The notes beneath the pieces were generated by a model, which was not told the origin of the DNA, ran no database searches, and saw only the letters and a program-made list of their open reading frames with translations. The position numbers were made by a program, and so were the translations under genes. This document shows positions 25,866 to 33,892 of a stretch of 52,265 nt of DNA, piece by piece. The stretch lies in contig NZ_WAJS01000021.1 in the NCBI RefSeq assembly GCF_008831045.1, forward strand, positions 1 through 52,265, given 5' to 3'. Positions within the stretch are counted from its first letter, which is position 1. Every line of letters begins with the position of its first letter. Origin of the DNA: Adlercreutzia muris. GTDB lineage: Bacteria > Actinomycetota > Coriobacteriia > Coriobacteriales > Eggerthellaceae.

Positions 25866-26177
25866 CTAATCCAGGTGGAACAGCACGGGCAGGTCAACCG
25901 AGACGGGAGAGTTGCCCTCGTTGGTCTCCATGATGTCGGCCATGAAGTCCCACCATTTGCGGTTGATGGCCGTGTCGGCCCCGGCGGCCCACCGCTCAGG
26001 GTCGTCGATCTCGATGTAGCCGAACAGCGTGAGCGTGTCCGGGTCCAGCGCGATGGTGTAGTTGCGGCCCCCGTGGGCGTGGATCATATCCACCATCTCG
26101 GGCCACAGCTCGTTGTGGCGGCGCTCGTATTCCTCTTCCATGCCGGGGTAGAGCTTCATCTTGAACGTCTTGATCAT
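25866..26177 (-). CDS. rhaM: L-rhamnose mutarotase family protein
   Basis: 103 residues, the size of RhaM (about 104). The dimeric ferredoxin-like fold markers are visible: EEEYERRHNELWPEM with the active-site His, HGGRNYTI, and WWDFMADIMETN near the end. The family interconverts alpha and beta L-rhamnopyranose (or related sugars). The start ATG at 26177 follows GAAGGAGCACCC, and a TATACT -10-like box lies at 26225-26220. No rhamnose isomerase, kinase or aldolase gene is nearby, so it may serve another sugar or an isolated step. Confidence 0.88.
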   Translation of the reverse strand: MIKTFKMKLYPGMEEEYERRHNELWPEMVDMIHAHGGRNYTIALDPDTLTLFGYIEIDDPERWAAGADTAINRKWWDFMADIMETNEGNSPVSVDLPVLFHLD

Positions 26178-26343
26178 GGGTGCTCCTTCTGCGCTCCTTC
26201 GCGATTGCCGGATACACCCAGTATAGGAAGCGGCCCGCTCTCCGAAGGGGAGGACGGGCTGCTGATGAGGCGCTGTAGGATTTCTCGGGCTTGCGAGCAT
26301 CAGAGCCGCAGGCTGGGAAGCCGGGGAGACGAAAGGAGCGCCC

Positions 26344-27708
26344 CTAGTTCTTCAGCGAGTTCAAAGGTGCGGGCATGCGTCCGCCGCGGTGGGCGAACAC
26401 GGTACCGGCATAAGGGTTCACGGGCATGACCGGGGCATAGCCCAGAAGACCGCCGAAGTCCAGCCGGTCGCCCACCTGCTTGCCGATGGCGGGAATGAGG
26501 CGCACGGCCGTGGTCTTGTTGTTGATCATGCCGATGGCGCACTCATCCGCGATGATGCCGAAGATGGCTTCCTGGGTGGTGTCTCCCGGCACGGCGATCA
26601 TGTCCAGGCCCACGGAGCACACACACGTCATGGCCTCCAGCTTCTCGATGGAAAGCGCCCCGTCCTCGGCAGCGCGGATCATGCCGGCGTCCTCGGACAC
26701 GGGAATGAAGGCGCCCGACAGGCCGCCCACGGAAGACGACGCCATGACGCCACCCTTCTTCACGGCGTCGTTGAGCATGGCCAGCGCCGCCGTGGTGCCG
26801 GGGCCGCCGCACTGGCCCACGCCGATGGCCTCCAGAATTTCGGCCACGGAATCGCCCTCGGCGGGCGTGGGCGCGAGCGACAGGTCCAGGATGCCCTGCT
26901 GCACGCCGAGGCGGCGGCTCGCCTCGCGGGCCATGAGCTCGCCGGCGCGGGTGATCTTGAAGGCCGTGGCCTTGATGGCCTCGGCCACGGTGGTAAGGTC
27001 GGCCTCCTTCGGCAGGTCGGCCAGCACCGCCCGCACCACGCCCGGGCCCGATACGCCCACGTTCACCACTTCGTCGGCCTCGCCGGATCCGTGGAAGGCG
27101 CCGGCCATGAAGGGGTTGTCCTCCACGGCGTTGCAGAACACTACGAGCTTGCCGGCGCCGATGCACTGCCGATCGGCGGTCAGCTCGGCGGCCCGTTTCA
27201 CGATGCCGGCCATCAGATAAGCGGCGTCCATGTTGATGCCGGCCCGGGTGCTGCCCACGTTCACGCTGGCGCACACGCGGTCGGTGGCGGCCAGCGCTTC
27301 GGGAATGGAGTTCATGAGCTTGTGATCGGCTCGGGTGGCGCCCTTGTGCACGAGCGCTGAGAAGCCGCCGACGAAATCGACGCCCACCTCGGCCCCGGCG
27401 CGGTCCATGGCCACGGCGATGGGGGAAAGATCGTCGGCGGTCACGGCGGCGCAGATCTCGGCGATGGGCGTGACCGAGATGCGCTTGTTCACGATGGGAA
27501 TGCCGAACTCGCGCTCGAGCTGCTCGGCTGTGGGCACCAAATGCTCGGCGGCGGTGGTCATGCGGTCGTAGACCTTGCGGGCCAGCGCGTCCACATCGGC
27601 ATCCACACAGCCGCGTAGGTTGATGCCCAGCGTGATAGTGCGGATGTCCAGGTTCTGCTTGGACACCATGGCCAGTGTCTCGGCAACTTCAGCAGGGGTG
27701 ATCTGCAT
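26344..27708 (-). CDS. UPF0210 (PFL-like, DUF711) family protein
   Basis: 454 residues, the standard length of this conserved family (about 453). Family blocks are seen in [33 protein letters not shown]-like, [30 protein letters not shown] and [20 protein letters not shown]. The structure of the family resembles pyruvate-formate lyase, but no glycyl-radical function is established, and its biochemical role is unknown. The start ATG at 27708 follows CGAGGAGCCACT. In many genomes it is preceded by the small ACT-domain protein UPF0237; no such gene is present immediately upstream here. Confidence 0.9.
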   Translation of the reverse strand: MQITPAEVAETLAMVSKQNLDIRTITLGINLRGCVDADVDALARKVYDRMTTAAEHLVPTAEQLEREFGIPIVNKRISVTPIAEICAAVTADDLSPIAVAMDRAGAEVGVDFVGGFSALVHKGATRADHKLMNSIPEALAATDRVCASVNVGSTRAGINMDAAYLMAGIVKRAAELTADRQCIGAGKLVVFCNAVEDNPFMAGAFHGSGEADEVVNVGVSGPGVVRAVLADLPKEADLTTVAEAIKATAFKITRAGELMAREASRRLGVQQGILDLSLAPTPAEGDSVAEILEAIGVGQCGGPGTTAALAMLNDAVKKGGVMASSSVGGLSGAFIPVSEDAGMIRAAEDGALSIEKLEAMTCVCSVGLDMIAVPGDTTQEAIFGIIADECAIGMINNKTTAVRLIPAIGKQVGDRLDFGGLLGYAPVMPVNPYAGTVFAHRGGRMPAPLNSLKN

Positions 27709-27870
27709 AGTGGCTCCTCGTGTTCCTCGCCCGCGATTGCGGCCTGCGTTCGGGCCGCCGCGCCTGTGTTCCACGGCGCTCCTCGCGCCGTAGCCTTTCC
27801 GTATTCGCACAGTGTAGCAAACGGGAAAGCGTCTCGGGCGCCCGAGCACGCAGACGGTGTCCGCCGACTG

Positions 27871-28164
27871 ATGGGAAGAGCGGCCTTTCTCGTCATTGTG
27901 GCTGTCGTTGTGAAGTATCTGCGCTCGAAGCCGCAACGTGAGCGCGAGCGCGCGACGAACCGCTCCCTTGGCGAGGTGCTCGCTGAAGAGCGGCAGCGCT
28001 GCGGTATGACCCAGGAGTTCGTGGCTCAGTCCCTCGGTGTCAGTCGCCAAGCGGTTTCCAAATGGGAGAAGGGCGCGAGCGACCCCTCTACCCACAATCT
28101 GCTCGCTCTAGCAAAGCTCTACGGCGTGGACGCCGCCGACTTGTTGCACTCGGTAGCAGCGTAG
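27871..28164 (+). CDS. Small XRE-type DNA-binding protein
   Basis: 97 residues. The last 65 are a clear helix-turn-helix ([20 protein letters not shown], then [12 protein letters not shown]). The chosen ATG at 27871 adds a short hydrophobic N-terminus ([14 protein letters not shown]), which could be a membrane anchor or non-coding. No ribosome site precedes this ATG or the earlier one at 27766, so the start is uncertain and the true protein may be just the HTH part. It lies just upstream of hipB on the same strand, separated by a dyad and AT-rich operators, and is divergent from the UPF0210 gene. Confidence 0.65.
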   Translation: MGRAAFLVIVAVVVKYLRSKPQRERERATNRSLGEVLAEERQRCGMTQEFVAQSLGVSRQAVSKWEKGASDPSTHNLLALAKLYGVDAADLLHSVAA

Positions 28165-28178
28165 CCCCCGCTTTTCAG

Positions 28179-28223
28179 CGTGCGTTGAAATCCTAGGATC
28201 TTGCCATGAAATTTCAACGTACG
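28179..28223 (+). terminator. Inverted repeat, likely terminator after the XRE gene
   Basis: CGTGCGTTGAAAT at 28179-28191 pairs with ATTTCAACGTACG at 28211-28223 (12 of 13 pairs), with a 19-nt loop and TTTAT after it. It lies 15 bp past the XRE stop and isolates hipBA transcription. Confidence 0.5.
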
Positions 28224-28236
28224 TTTATACCGAGCA

Positions 28237-28334
28237 ATTATCACGATCGCAATAATTCATGTACATCGTGGTCAAATTATTCCGTTCGCGATAATTTCGA
28301 GAGGAAATTCTGGTATTATCCCGTTCGCAATAAT
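28237..28334. promoter_or_regulatory. Three evenly spaced operator copies upstream of hipB
   Basis: Three 20-bp near-palindromes with consensus ATTATYNCGNTCGCRATAAT stand at 28237-28256, 28276-28295 and 28315-28334. Their starts are exactly 39 bp apart. The last copy ends 20 bp before the hipB start codon. Toxin-antitoxin operons are commonly autorepressed by the antitoxin, with or without toxin, through such repeated sites, so binding of HipB is inferred. The AT-rich halves also create the likely -10 boxes. Confidence 0.8.
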
Positions 28335-28354
28335 TTCCGACGATGGGGTGCGCT

Positions 28355-28567
28355 ATGACTATCCGCAATGCAAAAGAGTTCGGGCAAGCGATACGGGATC
28401 GCAGGAAGAAGCTCGGGTACACTCAAACCGAGCTGGCGGAGGTCTGCGATGTGGGCATCATGTTCGTCTCGCAGCTTGAGGGCGGCAAGCCGACGGCACA
28501 GTTGGAAAAGGCTATTCGCGTCGCCAACCGCGTGGGCCTCGACCTCAATTTCCAGGAACGGGGGTAG
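28355..28567 (+). CDS. hipB: HipB-like antitoxin
   Basis: 70 residues, nearly all one XRE helix-turn-helix (FGQAIRDRRKKLGYTQTELAEV, then FVSQLEGGKPTAQLEKAIRV). The ending VGLDLNFQERG is typical of HipB antitoxins. The ATG at 28355 follows GGGGTGCGCT; an in-frame ATG at 28343 is too close to the operator. It neutralises HipA and represses the operon, probably through the three operators just upstream. The stop codon lies 3 bp before hipA. Confidence 0.9.
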   Translation: MTIRNAKEFGQAIRDRRKKLGYTQTELAEVCDVGIMFVSQLEGGKPTAQLEKAIRVANRVGLDLNFQERG

Positions 28568-28570
28568 CCC

Positions 28571-29863
28571 ATGCGTATGGCGGTATTCGGGGAAATCGAG
28601 GGGGATCGCCGCCGCGTCGGCACACTTGAAACGGTTCCCGGACGCGAGGAGCAGTTCTCCTACGACTCTGCATTTTCCGAACGGTATCTTGCGGCGCCGC
28701 TGTCAGTGGCGCTTCCGTTCCAAGAGGAGCCTTATCCTGCACGGAAGGTGCGTCCATTTTTTAGGAACCTTCTGCCCGAAGGTGCTGCTTTGGCGGCGGT
28801 GGCGAAGAAGCTGGAAGTGAAAAGCTCGTCGTACCTCAAGGTGCTCGCCGCGCTGGGTAGAGAGTGTATCGGCGCCGTGGTGCTGGAGCGAGAGGACGGC
28901 AAAGAATCGGAGGCGGATTACGGCTACGAGCCGCTCTCGCGCGAAACCGTAGGAACTGCCTTTCGCGAAGGAGCTGAGGGAGTGGCTCAGCTGCAAGAGG
29001 AGGCAAAGCTGTCTCTTGCCGGCGCCCAGTCGAAGATGGGCCTGTATCTTGAGCGGGAAAACGGCGTAGCCCGCTATGCGCTGCCCCGCGGGAGCGCTCC
29101 TTCGACGCATATCGTAAAGGCGTCGAGTCGGCGTTTCGAGCAATTGAGTGAGAACGAGCATTTCTGCCTGCGCGTGGCTGAATCGGTCGGGCTCGACGTC
29201 CCTGATTCGTTCATTGACGTTATCGAGGGGCAGCCGCTTTTCGTTATCGAGCGATTCGATCGAAAGGTGCTGTCCGGGGGCGATAAGCGCGCTGACGCCG
29301 ATTTTCATCGCGTGGTGCGGATGCATCAGGAGGATTTCTGCCAGATACTGGGGCTCTTGCCCGAGCGCAAATACGAAACGGGGAGCGTTCGCTACGCCAA
29401 GCGCGTAAGCGACGAGATAGCCGCGCGTTCGACTGACCCCGTGAGGGATCTGCAAGCGTTCGCGAAGTTGCTCGTGTTCAACGCCGTCGTAGGCAACTGC
29501 GATGGGCATCTCAAGAACATCACTGCGCTGCGGGGCGCCGATTGGCGTGCGTTTGAGCTCGCGCCTGTCTATGACGTGGCTTCCACGGTAGTCTATCAGG
29601 GCCTCGACCGTTCCATGGCGATGCGCGTTGGGCGTACGAACAAGATCGACGAAGTGGAACGTGATGATTTTCTCATGCTTGGCGAGGAGCTGGCGCTTTC
29701 CAAGAAGGTCATGGTGCGCCTGATCGACGAGGTGTGCGAGGGTGCATTGCAGTCGATGCCCGGCATCGTTGCCGACATGGAGAATGGCCTGAACCGTCCG
29801 CTTTCCAAATTGGCGGACATAGAGCGCTTCGCTCGCGACCAGATCGACCGGCTGGGCGCGTAA
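28571..29863 (+). CDS. hipA: HipA-like serine/threonine kinase toxin
   Basis: 430 residues, full length. The N-terminal Couple_hipA domain covers about 1-105. The kinase-like domain holds the LSLAGAQSKMGL loop (146-157, site of inhibitory autophosphorylation in HipA proteins), NENEHF-like substrate contacts, HRVVRMHQEDFCQILG, the catalytic NCDGHLKN (309-316) and the metal-binding Asp in ELAPVYDVAST. Characterised HipA phosphorylates glutamyl-tRNA synthetase and induces dormancy; related kinases hit other targets, so the substrate here is not certain. It is coupled to hipB. Base composition is slightly more AT-rich than in neighbouring genes, consistent with a mobile module. Confidence 0.92.
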   Translation: MRMAVFGEIEGDRRRVGTLETVPGREEQFSYDSAFSERYLAAPLSVALPFQEEPYPARKVRPFFRNLLPEGAALAAVAKKLEVKSSSYLKVLAALGRECIGAVVLEREDGKESEADYGYEPLSRETVGTAFREGAEGVAQLQEEAKLSLAGAQSKMGLYLERENGVARYALPRGSAPSTHIVKASSRRFEQLSENEHFCLRVAESVGLDVPDSFIDVIEGQPLFVIERFDRKVLSGGDKRADADFHRVVRMHQEDFCQILGLLPERKYETGSVRYAKRVSDEIAARSTDPVRDLQAFAKLLVFNAVVGNCDGHLKNITALRGADWRAFELAPVYDVASTVVYQGLDRSMAMRVGRTNKIDEVERDDFLMLGEELALSKKVMVRLIDEVCEGALQSMPGIVADMENGLNRPLSKLADIERFARDQIDRLGA

Positions 29864-29864
29864 C

Positions 29865-30155
29865 ATGGCGCGGTTCCAAAAGGCGGTCGGGCGAAAGACG
29901 GGCCGGGAGATAGCGCTGGTCACCGCCGATGAGATAAGCGGCGCCAATCCCGCCGCCATTGAGCGAGAGGGGGGTTGTGGCCTATTGCGCCGATCGGGAT
30001 ATTCGCCTGGCGGCCACACGGCAAAGCACGACAGCCGAAGCGGGATGGTTCTTCCCCGAAAGCAATCGGGGCCCGCGCGGGGCCCCGATGGGGAGGACGG
30101 TAAGTGGGCTTCCCCAGGCTTTTACGACAGCGCGGCCGCCTCGCCGGCCAGGTAG
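29865..30155 (+). CDS. Possible small third ORF of the hipBA unit
   Basis: An ATG one base after the hipA stop opens a 96-codon frame beginning MARFQKAVGRKTGREIALVT. The first 40 residues look protein-like. The rest crosses the terminator hairpin of the opposing flavin reductase gene, enters its 3' end, and reads as low-complexity Gly/Pro/Arg. There is no matching family. A truncated or decayed gene, or chance, are both possible. Confidence 0.25.
   Translation: MARFQKAVGRKTGREIALVTADEISGANPAAIEREGGCGLLRRSGYSPGGHTAKHDSRSGMVLPRKQSGPARGPDGEDGKWASPGFYDSAAASPAR
30065..30089 (-). terminator. Terminator of the flavin reductase gene
   Basis: A 10-bp GC-rich stem (ATCGGGGCCC with its complement) and a 5-nt loop lie 33 bp past the reductase stop. 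It is followed on the minus strand by TGCTTTC. It may also stop hipA transcription. Confidence 0.6.
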
Positions 30156-31729
30156 CCGTGGGTGGCGGCCAGGCCGTTGGAGCCGCCGTGGAGCAGCGAT
30201 TCGTAGCTGGCGCCGAAGCGATAGCCCACGGTGTTGCCGCCAGCGTACAGGCCGGGGATGGGGTCGTGGTTGGCATCGAGCACCTGCAGCTTGTCGTTGC
30301 AGCGTACGCCGGAGAGGGTGCAATAGAACAGGTACTGCATCTTCCACGCCTGGAAGGGGCCGTCGTCGATGGGGTCCAGATAGCGGGCCGCCTTCATATA
30401 GTCGGTATCGGCGCCCGCGCTGCACAGCTCGTTGTAGCGCTCGACGGTGGCGGTGAGCGTGTCGGGGTCGAGCCCGATCATCTCGGCCAGCTCGGCGATG
30501 GAATCTGCCTCGTAGTGCTCGTTTTCCTCGATCTTGAACATCTCGGCGGCCATCGCGCGGTCGTAGCCGAAAGACGAGGGCATCTCGAAGTCGTTGGTGG
30601 GGATGATCTGCCATATGACGCCGTCGTGGCCCGGCTGGTCGGCGACGATGTGGGCTGAAGTGAGGAGCGAGGTGCACTCGTTCATGAAGCGCTCGCCTTT
30701 GGAGTTTACCAACAGGTAGGGGAACGAGCGCCAGCCGGTGGTCTGCCAGGAGGCCCAGGAGCAGATCTCTTCCATCTCGGCGCCGGCCCAGCACAGCATG
30801 CGATGGCCCAGTCCGTCATCCATCTCGGTATCGGTCACCGGATCCTCCCCCATGTAGGCCTCATAGGCGTTGTTGGCCAGCGCCCACTCGGCGAAGTGCT
30901 CGGGATAGAAACGGCGCATCATGGCCTCGTTGCCGCCGAAGGAACCAGTGCACATGATGACACCCTTGGCGGCCTTGAAATAGACGGGCTCGCCGTTCTC
31001 GTTAGTGGCCACAACGCCGGTGACGCGACCGGACTCATCCTGCACGAGCACTTCGGCTTTGGTGCGGTAGTAGGTTTCCACGCCTTTGTCTTCCAGGAAC
31101 TGATGGATGTTGTGGGTGAAATCGGTGAGGATATCCGTTTCCGAGAAGGCTACGCCGGTGCTGATGTAGGACGTAATCTCCTGACTGGGATCGGGGAAGA
31201 TGCCCTCGAGGCTGATGGGCGCGTAGTACTGCTGATAGGGCTCTAGGAAGTCGGTCCGCAGATTGTCCAGCACCTCGCCGGAGCGCTCGCACCACAAGGC
31301 ATTCAGGCGCATGTCGGAACGGTACTGAGTGAGGTTGAACATGGCGTTTGCCGTCTCCACGGGATCGTACTTCGGCAGGCCTGCCTCCAGCTGGGTTTGC
31401 GCATTGAGGAAGGAAATGGTCATGCCGCCGATGTGGGGCGATGCGTTGCGCTCGATGACCGTGACGGCGGCTCCGTTGCGCATTGCTCCATAGGCGGCCA
31501 TGGAGCCGGCCAGCGCCGACCCCACGACGAGCACCTCGCACTCGATGGTTTGGGTGCAATCGTCGGGCGAGAGGGCCGGAGCGGTTCCGAGCCAGTCGTC
31601 GGTGCCGGTGGCCGGCAATTCGTTGGAAGGCGCGGGGGCGCTCGGGGCGCAGCCGGCTAGCCCGGCCAGGCCGGCCGCGGCGGTTCCGGCGGCACCGAGC
31701 TTCAAGAAGTTTCGACGAGAGATACTCAT
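30122..31729 (-). CDS. Tat-exported lipoprotein FAD-dependent reductase (fumarate reductase-like)
   Basis: 535 residues. The N-terminus has a twin-arginine signal (SRRNFLK) and a lipobox LAGC (Cys27), so the enzyme is probably exported folded and tethered outside the membrane. The FAD_binding_2 fold follows, with the Rossmann motif VVGSALAGS (the usual GxGxxG has Ala at its second Gly) and the C-terminal flavin block LYAGGNTVGYRFG and SNGLAATHGY. There is no FMN-binding domain and no cytochrome partner gene beside it. Enzymes of this type reduce fumarate, urocanate, cinnamates and other enoates in gut Coriobacteria; the substrate is unknown. The start ATG at 31729 follows GGAGGAGGACC. A divergent LysR gene probably controls it. 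Confidence 0.9.
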   Translation of the reverse strand: MSISRRNFLKLGAAGTAAAGLAGLAGCAPSAPAPSNELPATGTDDWLGTAPALSPDDCTQTIECEVLVVGSALAGSMAAYGAMRNGAAVTVIERNASPHIGGMTISFLNAQTQLEAGLPKYDPVETANAMFNLTQYRSDMRLNALWCERSGEVLDNLRTDFLEPYQQYYAPISLEGIFPDPSQEITSYISTGVAFSETDILTDFTHNIHQFLEDKGVETYYRTKAEVLVQDESGRVTGVVATNENGEPVYFKAAKGVIMCTGSFGGNEAMMRRFYPEHFAEWALANNAYEAYMGEDPVTDTEMDDGLGHRMLCWAGAEMEEICSWASWQTTGWRSFPYLLVNSKGERFMNECTSLLTSAHIVADQPGHDGVIWQIIPTNDFEMPSSFGYDRAMAAEMFKIEENEHYEADSIAELAEMIGLDPDTLTATVERYNELCSAGADTDYMKAARYLDPIDDGPFQAWKMQYLFYCTLSGVRCNDKLQVLDANHDPIPGLYAGGNTVGYRFGASYESLLHGGSNGLAATHGYLAGEAAALS

Positions 31730-31839
31730 GGTCCTCCTCCGTAGGCTATGAGGCGCTCGGTGCGTGGGGCTCCGAGTCGTCTGCGGTTTACTGGTGGCGC
31801 TATTGTGGCGTGGAAACGAGGAATTCGGGAATCAGCGAA

Positions 31840-31859
31840 TTGTTGCCCTCTTTCAACAA
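31840..31859. promoter_or_regulatory. Candidate LysR operator
   Basis: TTGTTG-N8-CAACAA is a perfect 6-bp dyad in the 201-bp divergent promoter region, 72 bp before the LysR start codon. Its size fits a LysR recognition site, but binding is inferred. Confidence 0.5.
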
Positions 31860-31930
31860 GGTGCGTACTTGCGTGGCTGCGGTCCGAGGGACTATGCTTG
31901 AATGGTCTGCAATGAAGGGGCGGGGGCTGT

Positions 31931-32818
31931 ATGGATACGAGGGTGTTCGCCTATGTGGCGAAACTTGCCGATACGGGTAGTTATGCGCGTGCGGCTCGAG
32001 AGCTATTCATCACCAAGCAGGGGCTCGCAAGCGCTATCGAACGCTTGGAGCGCTCGCTTAACGTGCCCCTGTTCGAAGCGGATCACAAGGGGGTGCGGCT
32101 AACAGAGTACGGGGAGGTCTTCTGCGCCTTCAGCCGTGCGTTTCTCGATCGTCAGAAAGCCATGAGCGAGGAGATCGAGTTGTTACGCCGCCGCGAGGAG
32201 CGTTCGGTGACGCTCGCTGCTTCGACGGGACTATTCAACGTGATCACGCGGGAGGATATCTGCGCCTTCGATGAAGAGAACGCCTTCGGGGCCTCGGTGG
32301 AGATATTGCGGGCGGTGCTCGATGGCGATTGCGAGGCTATGCTTTTAGAGAAGGCGTGTGACTTCGCGCTGTTGAATGACCCTATCCAAAATGAGCGCAT
32401 TGCCAGTGTTCCTCTGCATCGAGACTCGATGTTCTTCTGGGTCGACGCCGCGCACGCCTTGGCTCAGCGAAAGACGCCGCGCCTGGCCGATGCGGCAGGG
32501 TGCGAGGTGGCCTGCCTCTCTCCCGATGAGTATGTGTCTCTTGCGCCCGTTGTGGAGCGTCTTCGCACCGAGGCGCCGGATTGCCGCATCTTTTATGCCG
32601 ATCAGATGATCGAGGTCCTTGAGCGAGCTCTTGAGCGCAGGGCGCTCGCTATAACCGTGCGTTCCCATGTGGGTTCCTTTCCTCACGAGGGTTTTGTGGG
32701 CGTGCCCATTGAAGACGCTTCCTGGGGATTTTCCATTGCCTACCGGTGCGATCGCTCGTTGAGCCTGTGGGACGAGGCGTTTCTGGCGCATCTGTCCAGT
32801 CTGGCCGTCTTCTGCTGA
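31931..32818 (+). CDS. LysR-family transcriptional regulator
   Basis: 295 residues. The N-terminal 60 are the LysR winged helix (YVAKLADTGSYARAARELFIT, then ITKQGLASAIERLERSLNVPLF), with a linker helix rich in Glu/Arg. The rest fits the two-lobed effector domain. It is divergent from the Tat flavin reductase gene, the usual layout for a LysR regulator that activates the neighbouring gene in response to its substrate. The start ATG at 31931 follows AAGGGGCGGGGGCTGT. The 174 bp after its stop contain no further gene. Confidence 0.92.
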   Translation: MDTRVFAYVAKLADTGSYARAARELFITKQGLASAIERLERSLNVPLFEADHKGVRLTEYGEVFCAFSRAFLDRQKAMSEEIELLRRREERSVTLAASTGLFNVITREDICAFDEENAFGASVEILRAVLDGDCEAMLLEKACDFALLNDPIQNERIASVPLHRDSMFFWVDAAHALAQRKTPRLADAAGCEVACLSPDEYVSLAPVVERLRTEAPDCRIFYADQMIEVLERALERRALAITVRSHVGSFPHEGFVGVPIEDASWGFSIAYRCDRSLSLWDEAFLAHLSSLAVFC

Positions 32819-32992
32819 CGGGCCGCCTTATCGCGTCGGAGCTTCGGCTTTTGGAGGCGCGCGAGGGGCGCGTCGGCGGCAAGCGAGTCGGCTGTCTTCT
32901 CGGCCCGCTGGTAGATGCATTCTTTTCTGCAGCGCCCTTTCGGGCCATGATGGAATGCGACAAGAAGACCCAGCAGCAAAAGAGGAACGGCA

Positions 32993-33652
32993 ATGAATGA
33001 GAACGAGGAGGCAATGATGGCGGACGAGCGTGAGGCGATGACGGCCATGGCCTATACGGCCGACGACTACGATGTCGATGCCCACGTAGGGGCGCACGAG
33101 GCGTTGCGGCGGCTGCGCGACGGCAACCGCATCTACGTGGCGGCCCTCGACCACGAGCGCGATCTGTCGCCTGAGCGCATCCAGGACCTGTTCGAGAACG
33201 GGCAGCGTCCCTTCGCCTGCATCATCACCTGCGCCGACTCGCGCGTGGTGCCCGAGCACATCTTCATGACGGGCTTAGGCGAGTTGTTCGTCATCCGCGT
33301 GGCCGGCAACGTGGTGGGGCCGGTGGAGCTGGCCAGCGCCGTGTACGCCTGCGAGCATTTGCACACGCGGCTGCTGCTGGTGCTAGGGCACACCCACTGC
33401 GGCGCCATCAAGGCGGCCCTCGACGGCGAGCGCGGCTACGTTGCGGCCATCACCGAGCGCATCTCCGAGGCTTTGGGCGACGTGCGCGACCCTTATGCGG
33501 CCAGCGTGGTGAACGCCCGGGCGGCTGTGGCCGAGCTGGAGGCGAGCCCCGAGCTTGCCCGCCTGGCCGCCGAGGAGGGCCTGGAAATCCGCTGCGCCGT
33601 CTACCACACCCACTGCGGTGTCGTGGACTTCCTGGAAGGCGCGGCCGGCTAG
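32993..33652 (+). CDS. Beta-class carbonic anhydrase
   Basis: 219 residues. The zinc ligands are visible: Cys80 and the CADSR Asp/Arg dyad (Asp82, Arg84), then His133 and Cys136 in GHTHCG. It interconverts CO2 and bicarbonate, supplying bicarbonate for carboxylation, and may buffer CO2 from fermentation. The ATG at 32993 follows AGAGGAACGGCA; an ATG pair at 33014/33017 follows a stronger GAGGAGG and would shorten the protein by 7-8 residues, so the start is uncertain. A second THCG motif near the C-terminus (YHTHCGVVDF) is a usual family feature. No operon partner. Confidence 0.93.
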   Translation: MNENEEAMMADEREAMTAMAYTADDYDVDAHVGAHEALRRLRDGNRIYVAALDHERDLSPERIQDLFENGQRPFACIITCADSRVVPEHIFMTGLGELFVIRVAGNVVGPVELASAVYACEHLHTRLLLVLGHTHCGAIKAALDGERGYVAAITERISEALGDVRDPYAASVVNARAAVAELEASPELARLAAEEGLEIRCAVYHTHCGVVDFLEGAAG

Positions 33653-33809
33653 GGCTCAGCCGCCCTCGGCATCGCCGCAACTTCCAAGACGGTCGCGGGG
33701 CGTGCCGATGCGCGAAGCGGGGAAGGCGCCCTGTGCCCGTCATAGGCGCCCGCCGGCTTCGCATGCTGGGTGCAGCCCTCTCGTTTGGGAAGAGGATTAT
33801 CGTAATGGC

Positions 33810-33838
33810 TTGCGATAAAGTGATAGAGGGGATACACT
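33810..33838 (+). promoter_or_regulatory. Promoter of the orphan nrfD-like gene
   Basis: TTGCGA (33810-33815) and TACACT (33833-33838) are separated by 17 bp, about 55 bp before the start codon. The surrounding 33653-33892 has no gene. Confidence 0.55.
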
Positions 33839-33892
33839 GGCGGCAATGACATTCGCGTCCATGCGCAGAGCGCGGGAAGGCGGGGGAGAGGG

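Noticed and set aside
27766-27870. Longer start for the XRE protein at 27766
   Set aside because: The extra 35 residues have no ribosome site and run through the probable promoter of the UPF0210 gene.
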